Of a DNA stretch of 64,000 nucleotides, positions 45,096 through 54,949 are shown one piece after another. The stretch is from assembly GCF_023016285.1 (NCBI RefSeq), contig NZ_CP095413.1:310001-374000 (forward strand), read 5' to 3'. A program made the translations under genes and the position numbers. How positions within the stretch are numbered: the stretch's first letter is position 1; each line of letters begins with the position of its first letter. This DNA is from Muricauda sp. SCSIO 64092. Its GTDB lineage: Bacteria; Bacteroidota; Bacteroidia; Flavobacteriales; Flavobacteriaceae. A model generated the notes under the pieces. That model was not told the DNA's origin. It ran no database searches and saw only the letters and a list, made by a program, of their open reading frames with translations.

Positions 45096-46239
45096 TGTAA
45101 ACCTGTTTTGGATTGCCGCTGTCGTAGTGCTTGTTACGGTTATATTCGTCCTATGGATCGGTAAGGTCAAGAACAAGTGGGTAAAGTTGATGCTCGATTG
45201 GTTTCCAGCCATCTTGTTCGCCTATGTACTCCCCGCGGCATTTACCCATATTTCGGGCATGGACCTATCAAAAGTCCCGCTGCACGACATGAGCAGATCA
45301 TGGATCATTCCTTTTACCATCCTTACTGTGATGAGTGCCCTATCCATAAAACAGCTTAAAATTGTTGGCGTTAAACCGATTATCGTTTTTGGGGTGGGTT
45401 CCTTGGTAATTGCCACTTTACCCGTGTTGTTGGTCATGGCTTTTGGCCTATTCAACGAAGCGAATACCAAACTCTTCATTGGCGAGGCATATTGGAAGGG
45501 ACTGGTTCCCATCGTGGGTGGTTGGATCGGTGGCAGCACCAGTCAACTGGTCCTGAAAGAACTGGCGCAAACCCCAGAAGCGCTCTTCTTGTCCATCTTG
45601 GTGCTGGACAATATTCTGGTCAATATCTGGACCATACTGATGTTTCAATTCATCAAAAGGAGCAACCACCTTAACACGGCATGGGGAATAGACCCGAATT
45701 TTCCCGTTGTAGAGGCACCTGAATATTCTGGAAGTACCCGTCCGTGGGCGGTAAATACTTGGACCATAGGTGCCATTTTGTTGGTGATGGTGGTAGCATC
45801 GTTCCTTCCACTCTCCTTTTTGGGAAGTGTGGTCGTTTTATCGATAGTGGGATTGCTTTTGGGCAATGTAATGCCCATCTGGAACCATAAACTGGTGTTA
45901 AAGCTAGCAGGGTTTTCCATTGTGCTCATCATGGCTATTTTAGGTTTGAAACTGAATTTCAGCAACCTTTCCCTTCCCGCAATTCTGGTCATTTTAGTGC
46001 TGCTTTGGCTGGTGCTCCATTTTTTGGCCATGTTGCTCACCGCACGCCTGCTCAGGACCAACATCGCTTGGGTAGCTATTGGAAGTATGGCAAACCTGGG
46101 CGGAATCTCCACTGCCCCTGCAGTAACCTCGGCCTATAAAAAGGAATTGATGCCGCACGCCATTGTACTGGCCATTCTCAGTATGGTCACGGGAACGGCC
46201 TGGGGCATGTTGACCATATTTTTGTTTAAAATGCTGTAA
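45088..46239 (+). CDS. DUF819-family membrane permease
   Basis: The product has 383 residues and about ten membrane helices. The family signature region is visible: GLVPIVGGWIGGSTSQLVLK and the ILVLDNILVNIW helix, then AIGSMANLGGISTAPAVTSA near the C terminus. DUF819 (YjcL-like) proteins are putative transporters with a GltS/CPA-like fold. The eight-base overlap with the M20 peptidase gene suggests it imports the amino acids or peptides made by that enzyme. The substrate is unknown. The 14-base palindrome CTTGGAATTCCAAG just after the stop (46242-46255) could act in termination. Confidence 0.85.
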   Translation: MTDVNLFWIAAVVVLVTVIFVLWIGKVKNKWVKLMLDWFPAILFAYVLPAAFTHISGMDLSKVPLHDMSRSWIIPFTILTVMSALSIKQLKIVGVKPIIVFGVGSLVIATLPVLLVMAFGLFNEANTKLFIGEAYWKGLVPIVGGWIGGSTSQLVLKELAQTPEALFLSILVLDNILVNIWTILMFQFIKRSNHLNTAWGIDPNFPVVEAPEYSGSTRPWAVNTWTIGAILLVMVVASFLPLSFLGSVVVLSIVGLLLGNVMPIWNHKLVLKLAGFSIVLIMAILGLKLNFSNLSLPAILVILVLLWLVLHFLAMLLTARLLRTNIAWVAIGSMANLGGISTAPAVTSAYKKELMPHAIVLAILSMVTGTAWGMLTIFLFKML

Positions 46240-46526
46240 CCCTTGGAATTCCAAGAGGGGGTGTTGCACCATGAAACCAATGACTATTGACAGGAATAGC
46301 TATTTGCTGTTTGGGCTATTTGTTTATTCGCAATGGGATGACATCAAACCGTTAATCTATTCAAAAAATACGGAGTTGGTTTACAGAATTGGTATTTCCC
46401 AAGGCCAAAAATTGAGGAATCTTAATTTGATAGGCCCAAACCTGGATTAAACAATTGATTAACACTATATTTAGTTACAAGGTATTTGAAAAGCAATGCT
46501 CGTACCGCGGAACATAATCATTAAAG

Positions 46527-47963
46527 ATGCAAAAAGTAAGTTTTAGGGACTATGACGTAAGAGGTTTTTATGATGAAATGTTCAGTGGTTCAGAAGCGGT
46601 AAGACCTAGTTATCGGTTGTTTAAGGATTTTTTGGAAAAGACAAGCTGGAAAAAACTTAAATCCCTCCAACATTCCACCGATCGTGCGCAGCTCTCCCTT
46701 GGTATGACCTTTAACGTTTACAGTGACAACCAAGGTGTTGAGCGGATTCTTCACCTGGATATCATACCAAGGATAATCAGCGGTGAAAAATGGGATCATT
46801 TGACCAAGGGACTGAAGCAAAGGATAGTTGCCTTAAATTTATTTATTCATGATATCTATAATGACCAAAAGGTCATAAAGGATAACATAATTCCGAAGGA
46901 CTTGGTGCTCTCATGTGCGAGCTATCTTAAACAATGTATTGGACTGAAGCCCCCTAAAAATGTATGGAGCCATATCTCTGGAACCGACCTTATCCGGGGG
47001 GGCGATGGAAATTTTTATGTTTTGGAGGATAACCTAAGGTGCCCTTCCGGCGTGTCCTATATGCTCGAAAACAGAGAAATTCTCAAGCGGACTTTTCCGG
47101 AAATGTTTGAACAGTTAAAGGTAAGGCCCGTCCTCGATTATTCCCATTGCTTAAGGGATATGTTGGAGTCCCTTACCGATTTTGAAGGAGCATCGATAGT
47201 GGTCCTGACACCGGGAATTTATAACTCAGCCTATTTTGAACATGCGTATCTCGCACAACAAATGGGTGCGGAATTGGTAGAAGGGCGGGATTTGGTGGTC
47301 CAGAACGGTTATGTATACATGATCACAACAAATGGGCTCCAAAAGGTGGATGTCATTTACCGAAGGGTGGATGATGCATTTATTGATCCCTTGGTTTTCA
47401 ATAAAGATTCCTTGCTGGGTACCCCCGGACTTTTTGAAGCGTATTTGAAGGGAAATGTGGTGCTCGTAAATGCGCCAGGTGCCGGTGTGGCGGATGACAA
47501 AGCGGTTTACGCCTATATCCCAAGATTGATAAAATATTATTTGAAAGAGGAAGCCATTATTCCAAATATTAAAACCTATATATGTTCTGAAGAAAAGGAC
47601 TTCAAATATGTTATCGAAAACCTGGAAAACCTGGTTGTCAAACAAACGGATGGTTCAGGTGGGTATGGTATGTTGATAGGTCCCCATGCCACCAGGGCCG
47701 AAATAGCGGAGTTCAAGGAGAAGGTCAAGAACAACCCCAGAAATTATATTGCACAGCCCATGATCAGTCTATCAAGGGTACCCACGCTCTGTGAAAACGA
47801 AATTCAGGGAAGACATGTAGACTTAAGACCTTACATTCTCTATGGAAAGGAGGTGAGGGTCATACCTGGCGCCCTTACCCGTGTAGCACTTAAAAAAGGG
47901 TCTCTGGTCGTGAACTCCTCCCAGGGAGGAGGCAGCAAGGACACATGGGTATTGGATAACTAA
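46527..47963 (+). CDS. Circularly permuted ATP-grasp type 2 protein (Anbu operon)
   Basis: The product has 478 residues. Family blocks are YDEMFSGSEAVRPSYRLF, FNVYSDNQGVERILHLDIIP, VLEDNLRCPSGVSYMLENR and, at the end, RPYILYGKEVRVIPGALTRV followed by SQGGGSKDTWVL. This ATP-grasp family (DUF404/407) probably forms an amide or peptide bond with ATP. It is the first of four closely spaced genes (ATP-grasp, alpha-E, Anbu, transglutaminase), a conserved set in many bacteria. The physiological peptide is unknown. Confidence 0.92.
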   Translation: MQKVSFRDYDVRGFYDEMFSGSEAVRPSYRLFKDFLEKTSWKKLKSLQHSTDRAQLSLGMTFNVYSDNQGVERILHLDIIPRIISGEKWDHLTKGLKQRIVALNLFIHDIYNDQKVIKDNIIPKDLVLSCASYLKQCIGLKPPKNVWSHISGTDLIRGGDGNFYVLEDNLRCPSGVSYMLENREILKRTFPEMFEQLKVRPVLDYSHCLRDMLESLTDFEGASIVVLTPGIYNSAYFEHAYLAQQMGAELVEGRDLVVQNGYVYMITTNGLQKVDVIYRRVDDAFIDPLVFNKDSLLGTPGLFEAYLKGNVVLVNAPGAGVADDKAVYAYIPRLIKYYLKEEAIIPNIKTYICSEEKDFKYVIENLENLVVKQTDGSGGYGMLIGPHATRAEIAEFKEKVKNNPRNYIAQPMISLSRVPTLCENEIQGRHVDLRPYILYGKEVRVIPGALTRVALKKGSLVVNSSQGGGSKDTWVLDN

Positions 47964-47978
47964 TAAGATAAGACCTAT

Positions 47979-48947
47979 ATGCTGAGTAGAATAGCGGATA
48001 GTATGTATTGGATGAACAGATACGTTGAGCGTGCTGAAAACTATGCCCGCTTTATGGATGTAAACTTCAACCTCTCCCTGGAATCTACTCCAGATGCAAA
48101 CCAGCAATGGAAACCCTTGGTCGATATTACCGGGGATTGGCCCCTCTACGAATCCTTGTATGAAACGGTTCAGAAAGAAAAGGTCATCTATTTCCTCGGC
48201 TTTGATCCCCAAAATCCAAATTCGATCTACAATTCAATTAGTAAGGCCAGGGAGAATGCCCGTGCTATTCGACCTGAATTGACCAAAGAGGTATGGGAAC
48301 AGATCAACCATGTCTATTTTTTGATGAAGGACGGATGTAAAAAGAAAAGTTGGAAAAACAAGGATCCCAGAATCTTTTTTACTAAGGTAAAAGAGGGATG
48401 TCAATTATTGTACGGTATTTTTACCACTACCATTTCGCGAAACGATGGGTGGCATTTTGGAAAAATAGGGCAGTTGATTGAACGCGCAGACAAAACTTCG
48501 AGGGTACTGGATGTCAAATACCACATCTTGCTCTCTACGCCCAATGATGTCGGTTCCCCCTTAGATCTTGCGCAATGGGCGGGATTGCTTAAATCCGTCT
48601 CTGCCTATGATATGTACCGAAAAAAGTATGGTAAACTCACCACATTGAACATTTGTGAATTTTTAATCCTGGATAAGGTTTTTCCACGGTCCATTAACTT
48701 TTGCCTTATTCAGGCAGGAAAATCATTGAATACAATTACAGGATTGGATGACGGGTATTCCAATGAGGCGGAAAAACAATTGGGAAAGCTAAAAGCACAA
48801 CTTCAATTTGTGGATATTCACGATATTTTCTCCGATGGACTTCATGAATATATTGATGATTTCCAAAAGAAGCTCAATACCATCTCCACGGCAATCTACA
48901 AATCGTTCTTTGCCAACAAATATGTTGAATCCAGTATTAAAACCTAA
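47979..48947 (+). CDS. Alpha-E domain protein (DUF403, Anbu operon)
   Basis: The product has 322 residues, all-helical. The family starts with LSRIADSMYWMNRYVERAEN, followed by KEVWEQINHVYFLM, IGQLIERADKTSRVLDVKYH and the late IFSDGLHEYIDDFQ. Alpha-E proteins always accompany the circularly permuted ATP-grasp, sometimes fused to it. It lies 15 bases downstream of that gene and five bases before the Anbu gene. The biochemical role is unknown. Confidence 0.92.
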   Translation: MLSRIADSMYWMNRYVERAENYARFMDVNFNLSLESTPDANQQWKPLVDITGDWPLYESLYETVQKEKVIYFLGFDPQNPNSIYNSISKARENARAIRPELTKEVWEQINHVYFLMKDGCKKKSWKNKDPRIFFTKVKEGCQLLYGIFTTTISRNDGWHFGKIGQLIERADKTSRVLDVKYHILLSTPNDVGSPLDLAQWAGLLKSVSAYDMYRKKYGKLTTLNICEFLILDKVFPRSINFCLIQAGKSLNTITGLDDGYSNEAEKQLGKLKAQLQFVDIHDIFSDGLHEYIDDFQKKLNTISTAIYKSFFANKYVESSIKT

Positions 48948-48952
48948 ATCCC

Positions 48953-49717
48953 ATGACCTATTGTTTGGGCATTAAATTGAAATCGGGAATCGTAGGAATC
49001 GCCGATACCAGAATAACATCCGGAAACCAAACCACGCGGGCAAAAAAGGTATTCACGGTCAACCGAAAGAAGCATTCTTTCTTTATCATGACTTCCGGCC
49101 TCCGCTCCGTTCGCGATAAATCGATAACATATTTCAAGGAAATCATTGAGGAGAACGATGATTCGTTCAATAAACTCTATAAAGCGGTCAATGCATTTTC
49201 CGACCAGGTAAAACGGTCGGCAAACGAGGATAAAAAATCCCTGAAGGAGGCAGGGTTGAGCTTTGATCTATTCTCCATTATTGGCGGACAATTGGAAGAC
49301 GATGAGGAACACAAGATATATTTACTCTACCCAGAGGGCAATTGGATAGAGGTGTCCGAAGGATCTCCTTTTGTAATCATAGGCAACAATGGCTACGGAA
49401 AACCCATTTTAGATCGTGCCATAGACTATGATTCGTCAATGCAGTTTGCGCTCAAGGCCGGTTTTCTTTCCTTTGATGCTACCCGAATTAGCGCGAATGA
49501 TGTGGATTTTCCTTTGGACATCATTTACTATGAAAAAGACTCGTTCAACATTGTCGAAAAACGGTATGAGGAGGAAGAGCTTCAAAACATTTCATCCCTT
49601 TGGAACGGAATACTGAGCGATTCCATACGAACCCTTCCCGATGATTGGATAAATGAACTAAGGGATACAGCATCCATGGAAACCATAAGAAATGCCCAAG
49701 CTGCGAACCAGCAATAG
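48953..49717 (+). CDS. Anbu: proteasome beta-like peptidase
   Basis: The product has 254 residues. It starts MTYCLGIKLKSGIVGIADTR; after loss of Met, Thr would be the N-terminal nucleophile, and Asp (IADTR) and Lys (RAKKVF) complete the proteasome-type active site. GRYGKP-like GNNGYGKPILDRAI and DISVDFPLDIIYY-like DVDFPLDIIYYEKD are typical of the Anbu branch. Anbu forms open helical rings unlike HslV and its substrate is unknown. Its position between alpha-E and transglutaminase genes is the canonical one. Confidence 0.92.
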   Translation: MTYCLGIKLKSGIVGIADTRITSGNQTTRAKKVFTVNRKKHSFFIMTSGLRSVRDKSITYFKEIIEENDDSFNKLYKAVNAFSDQVKRSANEDKKSLKEAGLSFDLFSIIGGQLEDDEEHKIYLLYPEGNWIEVSEGSPFVIIGNNGYGKPILDRAIDYDSSMQFALKAGFLSFDATRISANDVDFPLDIIYYEKDSFNIVEKRYEEEELQNISSLWNGILSDSIRTLPDDWINELRDTASMETIRNAQAANQQ

Positions 49718-49722
49718 GATTT

Positions 49723-50571
49723 ATGGAATTTCGGATAGCACACGAAACGGAATATCGGTATGAAGGAAAGGTGTTTTTTGAACCCCATTACTTTCGGTTT
49801 AGGCCCCAGGACGTTCCCTATGCCACACTAAAAAGTTTCAGGCTGATACTATCTCCAGAACCGATGGGCACCGCTGAGCAAATCGATGTGGAGAACAACA
49901 CGATTCATTTCAGTTGGTATCAGGGTAATCATGATAGGCTCACCATAAAGGCAATTTCGGTTTTGTCCACAAAGGAGTACAACCCATTTAATTTTGTTTT
50001 ATGGCCTTCGCTATATGGAAGACTCCCATTCCGCTATTCACAGCCTTTGATGGGGTACTTAAAACCTTATTTGGAGGTTGGGCAAATCCATAAATCCCTT
50101 CAACGGTACGTCAATCAAATCCTGGACACCGTAAATTCGGATACCATGTCCTTTTTGAGTGCGTTCACCACTCAGATTCGGTCAGATTTCACGGTGGAGG
50201 CCCGGGAAGTGGGAAAGCCTAATTCACCGAACAATACGTTTGATTCCAAAAAGGGATCCTGTAGGGATCTGGCCTGGATGCAAATACAGTTGCTCAGGCA
50301 CATTGGCATAGCCTCAAGGTTTGTGAGCGGGTATTATTTTATCCGGACGGAAAACCCAATTTACGAACTCCATGCCTGGACGGAAGTTTTTCTCCCCGGG
50401 GCCGGATGGATCGGATATGATCCTTCCAACGGCATCAGGACCACCGATAGCTATATTCCGCTGTGTTCCAGTGCCCATCATGAAAATACCATGCCCGTTA
50501 CCGGAAGTATAAGGGGAAAGGCTACCTCCAAACTATTTACCAAACTGAATATTCATTTGCTCAAGGAATAG
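49723..50571 (+). CDS. Transglutaminase-like protease (Anbu operon)
   Basis: The product has 282 residues. It has the N-terminal beta domain of bacterial transglutaminases (RIAHETEYRYEG, LRF-like YFRFRPQD) and a full catalytic triad: Cys in KGSCRDLAWMQIQL, His in YELHAWTEVFLPG and Asp in IGYDPSNG. The gene starts five bases after the Anbu stop and closes the operon. Such proteins may cleave or crosslink peptides. With ATP-grasp, alpha-E and Anbu it forms a conserved but unexplained peptide-processing module. Confidence 0.93.
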   Translation: MEFRIAHETEYRYEGKVFFEPHYFRFRPQDVPYATLKSFRLILSPEPMGTAEQIDVENNTIHFSWYQGNHDRLTIKAISVLSTKEYNPFNFVLWPSLYGRLPFRYSQPLMGYLKPYLEVGQIHKSLQRYVNQILDTVNSDTMSFLSAFTTQIRSDFTVEAREVGKPNSPNNTFDSKKGSCRDLAWMQIQLLRHIGIASRFVSGYYFIRTENPIYELHAWTEVFLPGAGWIGYDPSNGIRTTDSYIPLCSSAHHENTMPVTGSIRGKATSKLFTKLNIHLLKE

Positions 50572-50913
50572 TTTGTACAAAAAACATTGAAAATCATACG
50601 ATCTGCAGTGTTTTGTTGCAATTTGATACAAATGTTGTCGGGATGACTGAACTAACAGCCATCTCGTATGTCATTATTAATCAAAAAGTTACTTTGATTT
50701 TTTCAAAACAGGTAACCGAATAGGTAACTTTTGCTTTGATTTTCTTTCTATAATAAATTTAGTGATTAATTGGCTGCAATAAGAATTTAAGCGTATGATT
50801 TATGAAAAAATATAAATTTATCAACCCAAAGCCTTTTCACTACTTCACATAATACCAAAATGTTCAAGTTAATCAGCCAAGATCTAATATGGGAAGTTGT
50901 CCAATGGGCCAAA
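50572..50913. other. Intergenic region between two convergent genes
   Basis: These 342 bases, very AT-rich, lie between the transglutaminase stop and the stop of the giant minus-strand gene. No gene or strong hairpin was seen. It marks the left border of the accessory island. Confidence 0.55.
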
Positions 50914-53900
50914 TTATATTGCTTTGTAACAAATATTCACCATAATATGAAATAATTGAGCATCTACGCCATGAAGAGAAACTGCAATTTTAATAGGGTT
51001 GTTTTTAAACCCTAACTCTTCAGATATATCTTCTATGGAATTATCCACCAAGTCAAAACCTTTGGGATATTTTAGTGATTTCAAGATTTTTTCATGATAC
51101 TTTTTCCATCGCTCTTCTAAGGTATATGCATCTTCAAAATCGTAAAGAACCACGACTAGAAATCCCCTATTTGGTGTGTAGTTGAACAACTTTGAAATAT
51201 GAGATTGAATAACAGATTTAGAAGTATTCTTAAAAGGCTCAATTACTGCTAATTCCCTTGTCCCCTCTAATACTGTAATATCTCTAGACCCCATACCTTT
51301 CCCGCTTTCCGAATATCCGCCTAAAGATTGGTCTTTAACTGTTAGGCTAAAGTTTTGAAGCCTTTCTTCCAAAATCATTTCCAATAAATCATTGTATTGA
51401 TTCTCGTGGCCCAAATTATCAATGGTTGGTAATTTTTTGAGCAACTTTTGCAGAGATACTGCTATCTGAAATGAAAGATTCTTCCCAAAACGTTCGGGAG
51501 CCATAAAATCTTCTTTTGCTAATTCTCTCAAAACATTCAGTGAATGTTTTGGTATTATCTGAGCTATTAATTCTTTTACCGTTTGCTGATTATTAGTTGA
51601 GTTTTCCAATTTTTGGTATAGGTTTTTAAGAAGCTCATTTTCGTAATTTTTATACTCATTGAATTCTATACTTCTTTGAACCAACATTTTTGCTTGTTCT
51701 TCTATTTTCCGCTCGAGAAGAGAGGTCACTTTTAGCTCTACAAAGTCAGGATTTAATTGAGTTATCCTATCTAGGCCCGTATATATCTTTTCAAAGGTGA
51801 AGTGGTTCTTAAGATGAAGTTGTATGGTTAAAATGTTGTAAGCAACCTTATCTTTTATAAAATCAAGTTCTTCTTCTAATTTAGAATCTGCATAGTCACG
51901 CCATTCTTGAAGCGCCTCTCTAAAAAGTGTCACATTATTTTCGTTTTGAGCCCAGGATATCTTCGCGGCAAACCTATTTAATGCGACTGAAATGTACTTT
52001 GGTTTAACTTTTAGCAAATCATCAAAGGAACGATATGCGGTTTTTGGGTCATTTTCAAACCGAACCAAAGCCTTATAGAATTGTTTCTGCTCAAAAGGTT
52101 TTAATTCTGACAGAATATTTATAACATTTTTTGGTTCTTCAACGTCATCAATAGCAACTTCATCTCTTTTAGTATACGCATTTATCAAATGAGATTCAAA
52201 AACACGTTTTTCGAAATCCTGACCAAGACTTTTCGTCGGACCACTATTTTTCCAATACTCTGAAGCAATCTCAGCTTCTTTTGTTAACTCATTATATTTG
52301 GACAAACCGTAATACGCATTTTGAACTTCTAACCAATTGTTTCTTTTCAAAAATGCTTCCACATCAATCTCTTTTATTTTTCTTAAGAGGAAAGCCTTGA
52401 AACCGCTGGCTTTAATATTTTCAACAAGAATGAGTAATTGACATAAATTTTGTGAACTAGAAAGTGCTTCCCATAATCTTAACCTGTTACGGTTTTCAAA
52501 CGAATTTCCCAATTCCGCGATTTTTGGCAACAACTGGTCATTGAAACTGTTGAAGGTCCTATCATAAAATTTATCGAAAATGTTAACCTTGAATCGATTA
52601 CTTGCTACTCCAAAACGTTCCACATAATCAATCAGTTGATATTCTATAGTTGTTCTTAATTCCTCAATTTCTGAGCTACACAAGATTAGTCCATTTAAAT
52701 TATCATTTATTTCATCCAGTACTAACATCAATACGGTAAGATGGGTACGTAACTTTTTGGCGTTGAATCTGTTTTGCTCTTCAAATTTATCCTCGGTTTT
52801 TATGAATTGAAATTGAGGGACAAGCAATTCTTTTAAACTTCCCGTTCTGTAAGCCAACACAAATATTGGCCACCATTCAATTTTTTCAATTCGCTGCGAT
52901 GATGCAGTCCAACTAGGAATTATGGACTTTTTCTTTTTACCATCAAAATCTATTTTCTTTTTGGAACCTGTTTCAATGGCATCCAAAAACAATTGCACAA
53001 AACTTTCACTTAGAGATTTTTCAAGTTGTGGTTGCTTGCTTATCTCTTGCAAATGGCCATTATTCAATACATATTTAAAAAGCCAGGATAGCATGTCGAA
53101 CTTGAATAACGGAAATGCAAGTGTCCCTCTTGCAAAAAATTGCTTCTCTTCATAGTTTATAATATGATTTACCAAATCAGGCAAGACCTTGGGTAGAAAA
53201 TGTGTTGGGATATATGCGTGCACATTATATTCTTTTTCTGGAAATTTCTCAACAGTTTTTAACAAGTCACTTTCCCTTTTATCAATTTGAGCCATCATCT
53301 CTATAGCCTTTACAGGATCTGGACTAGCAACGTTCTTCCTGTACTTGTCTTTATTCAACCAATTGAAAACATTGAATAGAAATTTCGCATTTTCTTTATG
53401 GGTGATTTCATTGGATTGTAATCTATTACTTAAGGAAAGCTTAAGAGCATCTATCAAAGTTTTTGTCCTAATTTCATAGCTTATATCCTTGTAAACATGT
53501 TCATTTTTATAAGATGTCAATAGAAAAAAACCCAATGTATCGTAATCTGGCTCTATCAATAAATATGGAATAACTTCTGGCCTAATCCATTTGAGGTAAT
53601 TGTATATAGACCAAACCAAAAAAGGTCTTTCCAAACTCTCCTTTAGTAGTTTCTTAATTGCTGGAAAGTGAATCGTTCTTTGTGTACCACCCTCTTCAAT
53701 TCTTGCAAAAGGAACGTCCATTTTGATGATACTACCCAATAAAGAATATATATTACTTCTACAATATTGGCCAAAAAAAATATTATTTTGTACCTGCTTT
53801 TCCATATGGTCCATTCGCTCAAAAAGATCTACAACATCTTTGGCATATTCAAGCTTTTCATTTTCTCTGAAATTGTGCTCATAAATTAAATTTGAACCGC

Positions 53901-54933
53901 GAAAAGAACTATCCAATCGACATTTTTTAAACTCTTCCTCTCGCCCTTTGATATCCGGTTCTAAAAAAATCAACTCAAGTGCACCATCCATAAAAAGTCT
54001 TTGTTCGTGTTGCGTAAGTTTTTCGCCAAAAACAAAGTCATCGGAGATGGTGTTGAGCATACCTAGAAACTCAAGTACAATGTTCCTTGGGTTTCCATCT
54101 GGCTTTTCATTACGCAATTTCCGCCAAAGCAAAGTTGCCATTTGGTCTTCATCGCCTATTTTCAATAAATCATTGTTGTGTGGGTTTTGTATTACATATG
54201 CATCACCAATACTTTTTATGTATTGATTATCAAGAAAATAGTCAAGTTTTGGGGTTGATGGATATACACTTTTATGATTATCAAGAATACTAGAAAACTT
54301 CTTAATTTCAATTGATATGGACTTATTGAGTAGTCCTTGAAGCTGTAGTTTGAGATAGTTTAAAAATTGAAAGTCTTTCCAATATTCTATGAGAGTTGAG
54401 TAATACTCTGAAAAACGTATTTTGAATGAATTTTCGACTTCAGATTTCTTAATAAATCCAGAACCCAATAACCATTCAGTATCAACTTCAATCTCATTCT
54501 CAGTAGCAAATTTTTTTGCCTCATATTCAAATTTATCAGTAGTCCAATCTTGGGAATCTCCAGATACTTCATTTAAAAACTGAAGTTCTTTGTAATGCAT
54601 TTTATGTTTTTCATAATCAAAAAGGACACTTCTAACGGCAGAGGGAATATGGATAAACCCAAGAATCTCCCGAAGCCAAAACCTATTAAAAATGTCATTT
54701 ACATTTGCAGATTCATATTTCGAATTATATTTTTTTACAAGTACGTCAAAAGACTTTCGGTCTATTCCTTTTATGGGACGATTAGAATTCCAAAGAACTT
54801 CGGCAAAGAATAGTGGTGCATTCCAAACTTGGGAATCTCTGATAACTTCATCTTGGTAAGGTTGGATTTTAGCCGAATTAAATCTAATCGCACGCACTAA
54901 GCCCTGTATTGCTTCTTCTCTTTTGTAACTCAT
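50914..54933 (-). CDS. Giant helical protein with putative C-terminal PD-(D/E)XK-like nuclease domain
   Basis: The product has 1339 residues from ATG at 54931-54933 (an upstream TTG is also in frame). I do not recognise the first 1150 residues: they are helical, hydrophilic, without Walker A, signal peptide or membrane helix, and may fold as TPR/HEAT-like repeats (AKISWAQNENNVTLFREALQ). The C-terminal about 150 residues read ENQYNDLLEMILEE, VKDQSLGGYSESGKGMGSRD and AVIEPFK, with Asp1218, Glu1232 and Lys1235 spaced like a PD-(D/E)XK core. A Q-S-x2-G-x-S-x-SGK-x2-G-x-x-D pattern precedes nuclease-like ends in some defence proteins. A role in phage defence is inference from this and from the neighbouring HipAB and IS element. 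It ends 17 bases before hipA-side sequence and may be co-transcribed with hipBA. Confidence 0.6.
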   Translation of the reverse strand: MSYKREEAIQGLVRAIRFNSAKIQPYQDEVIRDSQVWNAPLFFAEVLWNSNRPIKGIDRKSFDVLVKKYNSKYESANVNDIFNRFWLREILGFIHIPSAVRSVLFDYEKHKMHYKELQFLNEVSGDSQDWTTDKFEYEAKKFATENEIEVDTEWLLGSGFIKKSEVENSFKIRFSEYYSTLIEYWKDFQFLNYLKLQLQGLLNKSISIEIKKFSSILDNHKSVYPSTPKLDYFLDNQYIKSIGDAYVIQNPHNNDLLKIGDEDQMATLLWRKLRNEKPDGNPRNIVLEFLGMLNTISDDFVFGEKLTQHEQRLFMDGALELIFLEPDIKGREEEFKKCRLDSSFRGSNLIYEHNFRENEKLEYAKDVVDLFERMDHMEKQVQNNIFFGQYCRSNIYSLLGSIIKMDVPFARIEEGGTQRTIHFPAIKKLLKESLERPFLVWSIYNYLKWIRPEVIPYLLIEPDYDTLGFFLLTSYKNEHVYKDISYEIRTKTLIDALKLSLSNRLQSNEITHKENAKFLFNVFNWLNKDKYRKNVASPDPVKAIEMMAQIDKRESDLLKTVEKFPEKEYNVHAYIPTHFLPKVLPDLVNHIINYEEKQFFARGTLAFPLFKFDMLSWLFKYVLNNGHLQEISKQPQLEKSLSESFVQLFLDAIETGSKKKIDFDGKKKKSIIPSWTASSQRIEKIEWWPIFVLAYRTGSLKELLVPQFQFIKTEDKFEEQNRFNAKKLRTHLTVLMLVLDEINDNLNGLILCSSEIEELRTTIEYQLIDYVERFGVASNRFKVNIFDKFYDRTFNSFNDQLLPKIAELGNSFENRNRLRLWEALSSSQNLCQLLILVENIKASGFKAFLLRKIKEIDVEAFLKRNNWLEVQNAYYGLSKYNELTKEAEIASEYWKNSGPTKSLGQDFEKRVFESHLINAYTKRDEVAIDDVEEPKNVINILSELKPFEQKQFYKALVRFENDPKTAYRSFDDLLKVKPKYISVALNRFAAKISWAQNENNVTLFREALQEWRDYADSKLEEELDFIKDKVAYNILTIQLHLKNHFTFEKIYTGLDRITQLNPDFVELKVTSLLERKIEEQAKMLVQRSIEFNEYKNYENELLKNLYQKLENSTNNQQTVKELIAQIIPKHSLNVLRELAKEDFMAPERFGKNLSFQIAVSLQKLLKKLPTIDNLGHENQYNDLLEMILEERLQNFSLTVKDQSLGGYSESGKGMGSRDITVLEGTRELAVIEPFKNTSKSVIQSHISKLFNYTPNRGFLVVVLYDFEDAYTLEERWKKYHEKILKSLKYPKGFDLVDNSIEDISEELGFKNNPIKIAVSLHGVDAQLFHIMVNICYKAI

Positions 54934-54949
54934 ATTCAATCTCAATAGT

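Noticed and set aside
45645..46112. 155-codon minus-strand frame inside the DUF819 gene
   Set aside because: Antisense shadow of a clear membrane protein gene; no start context or homology.
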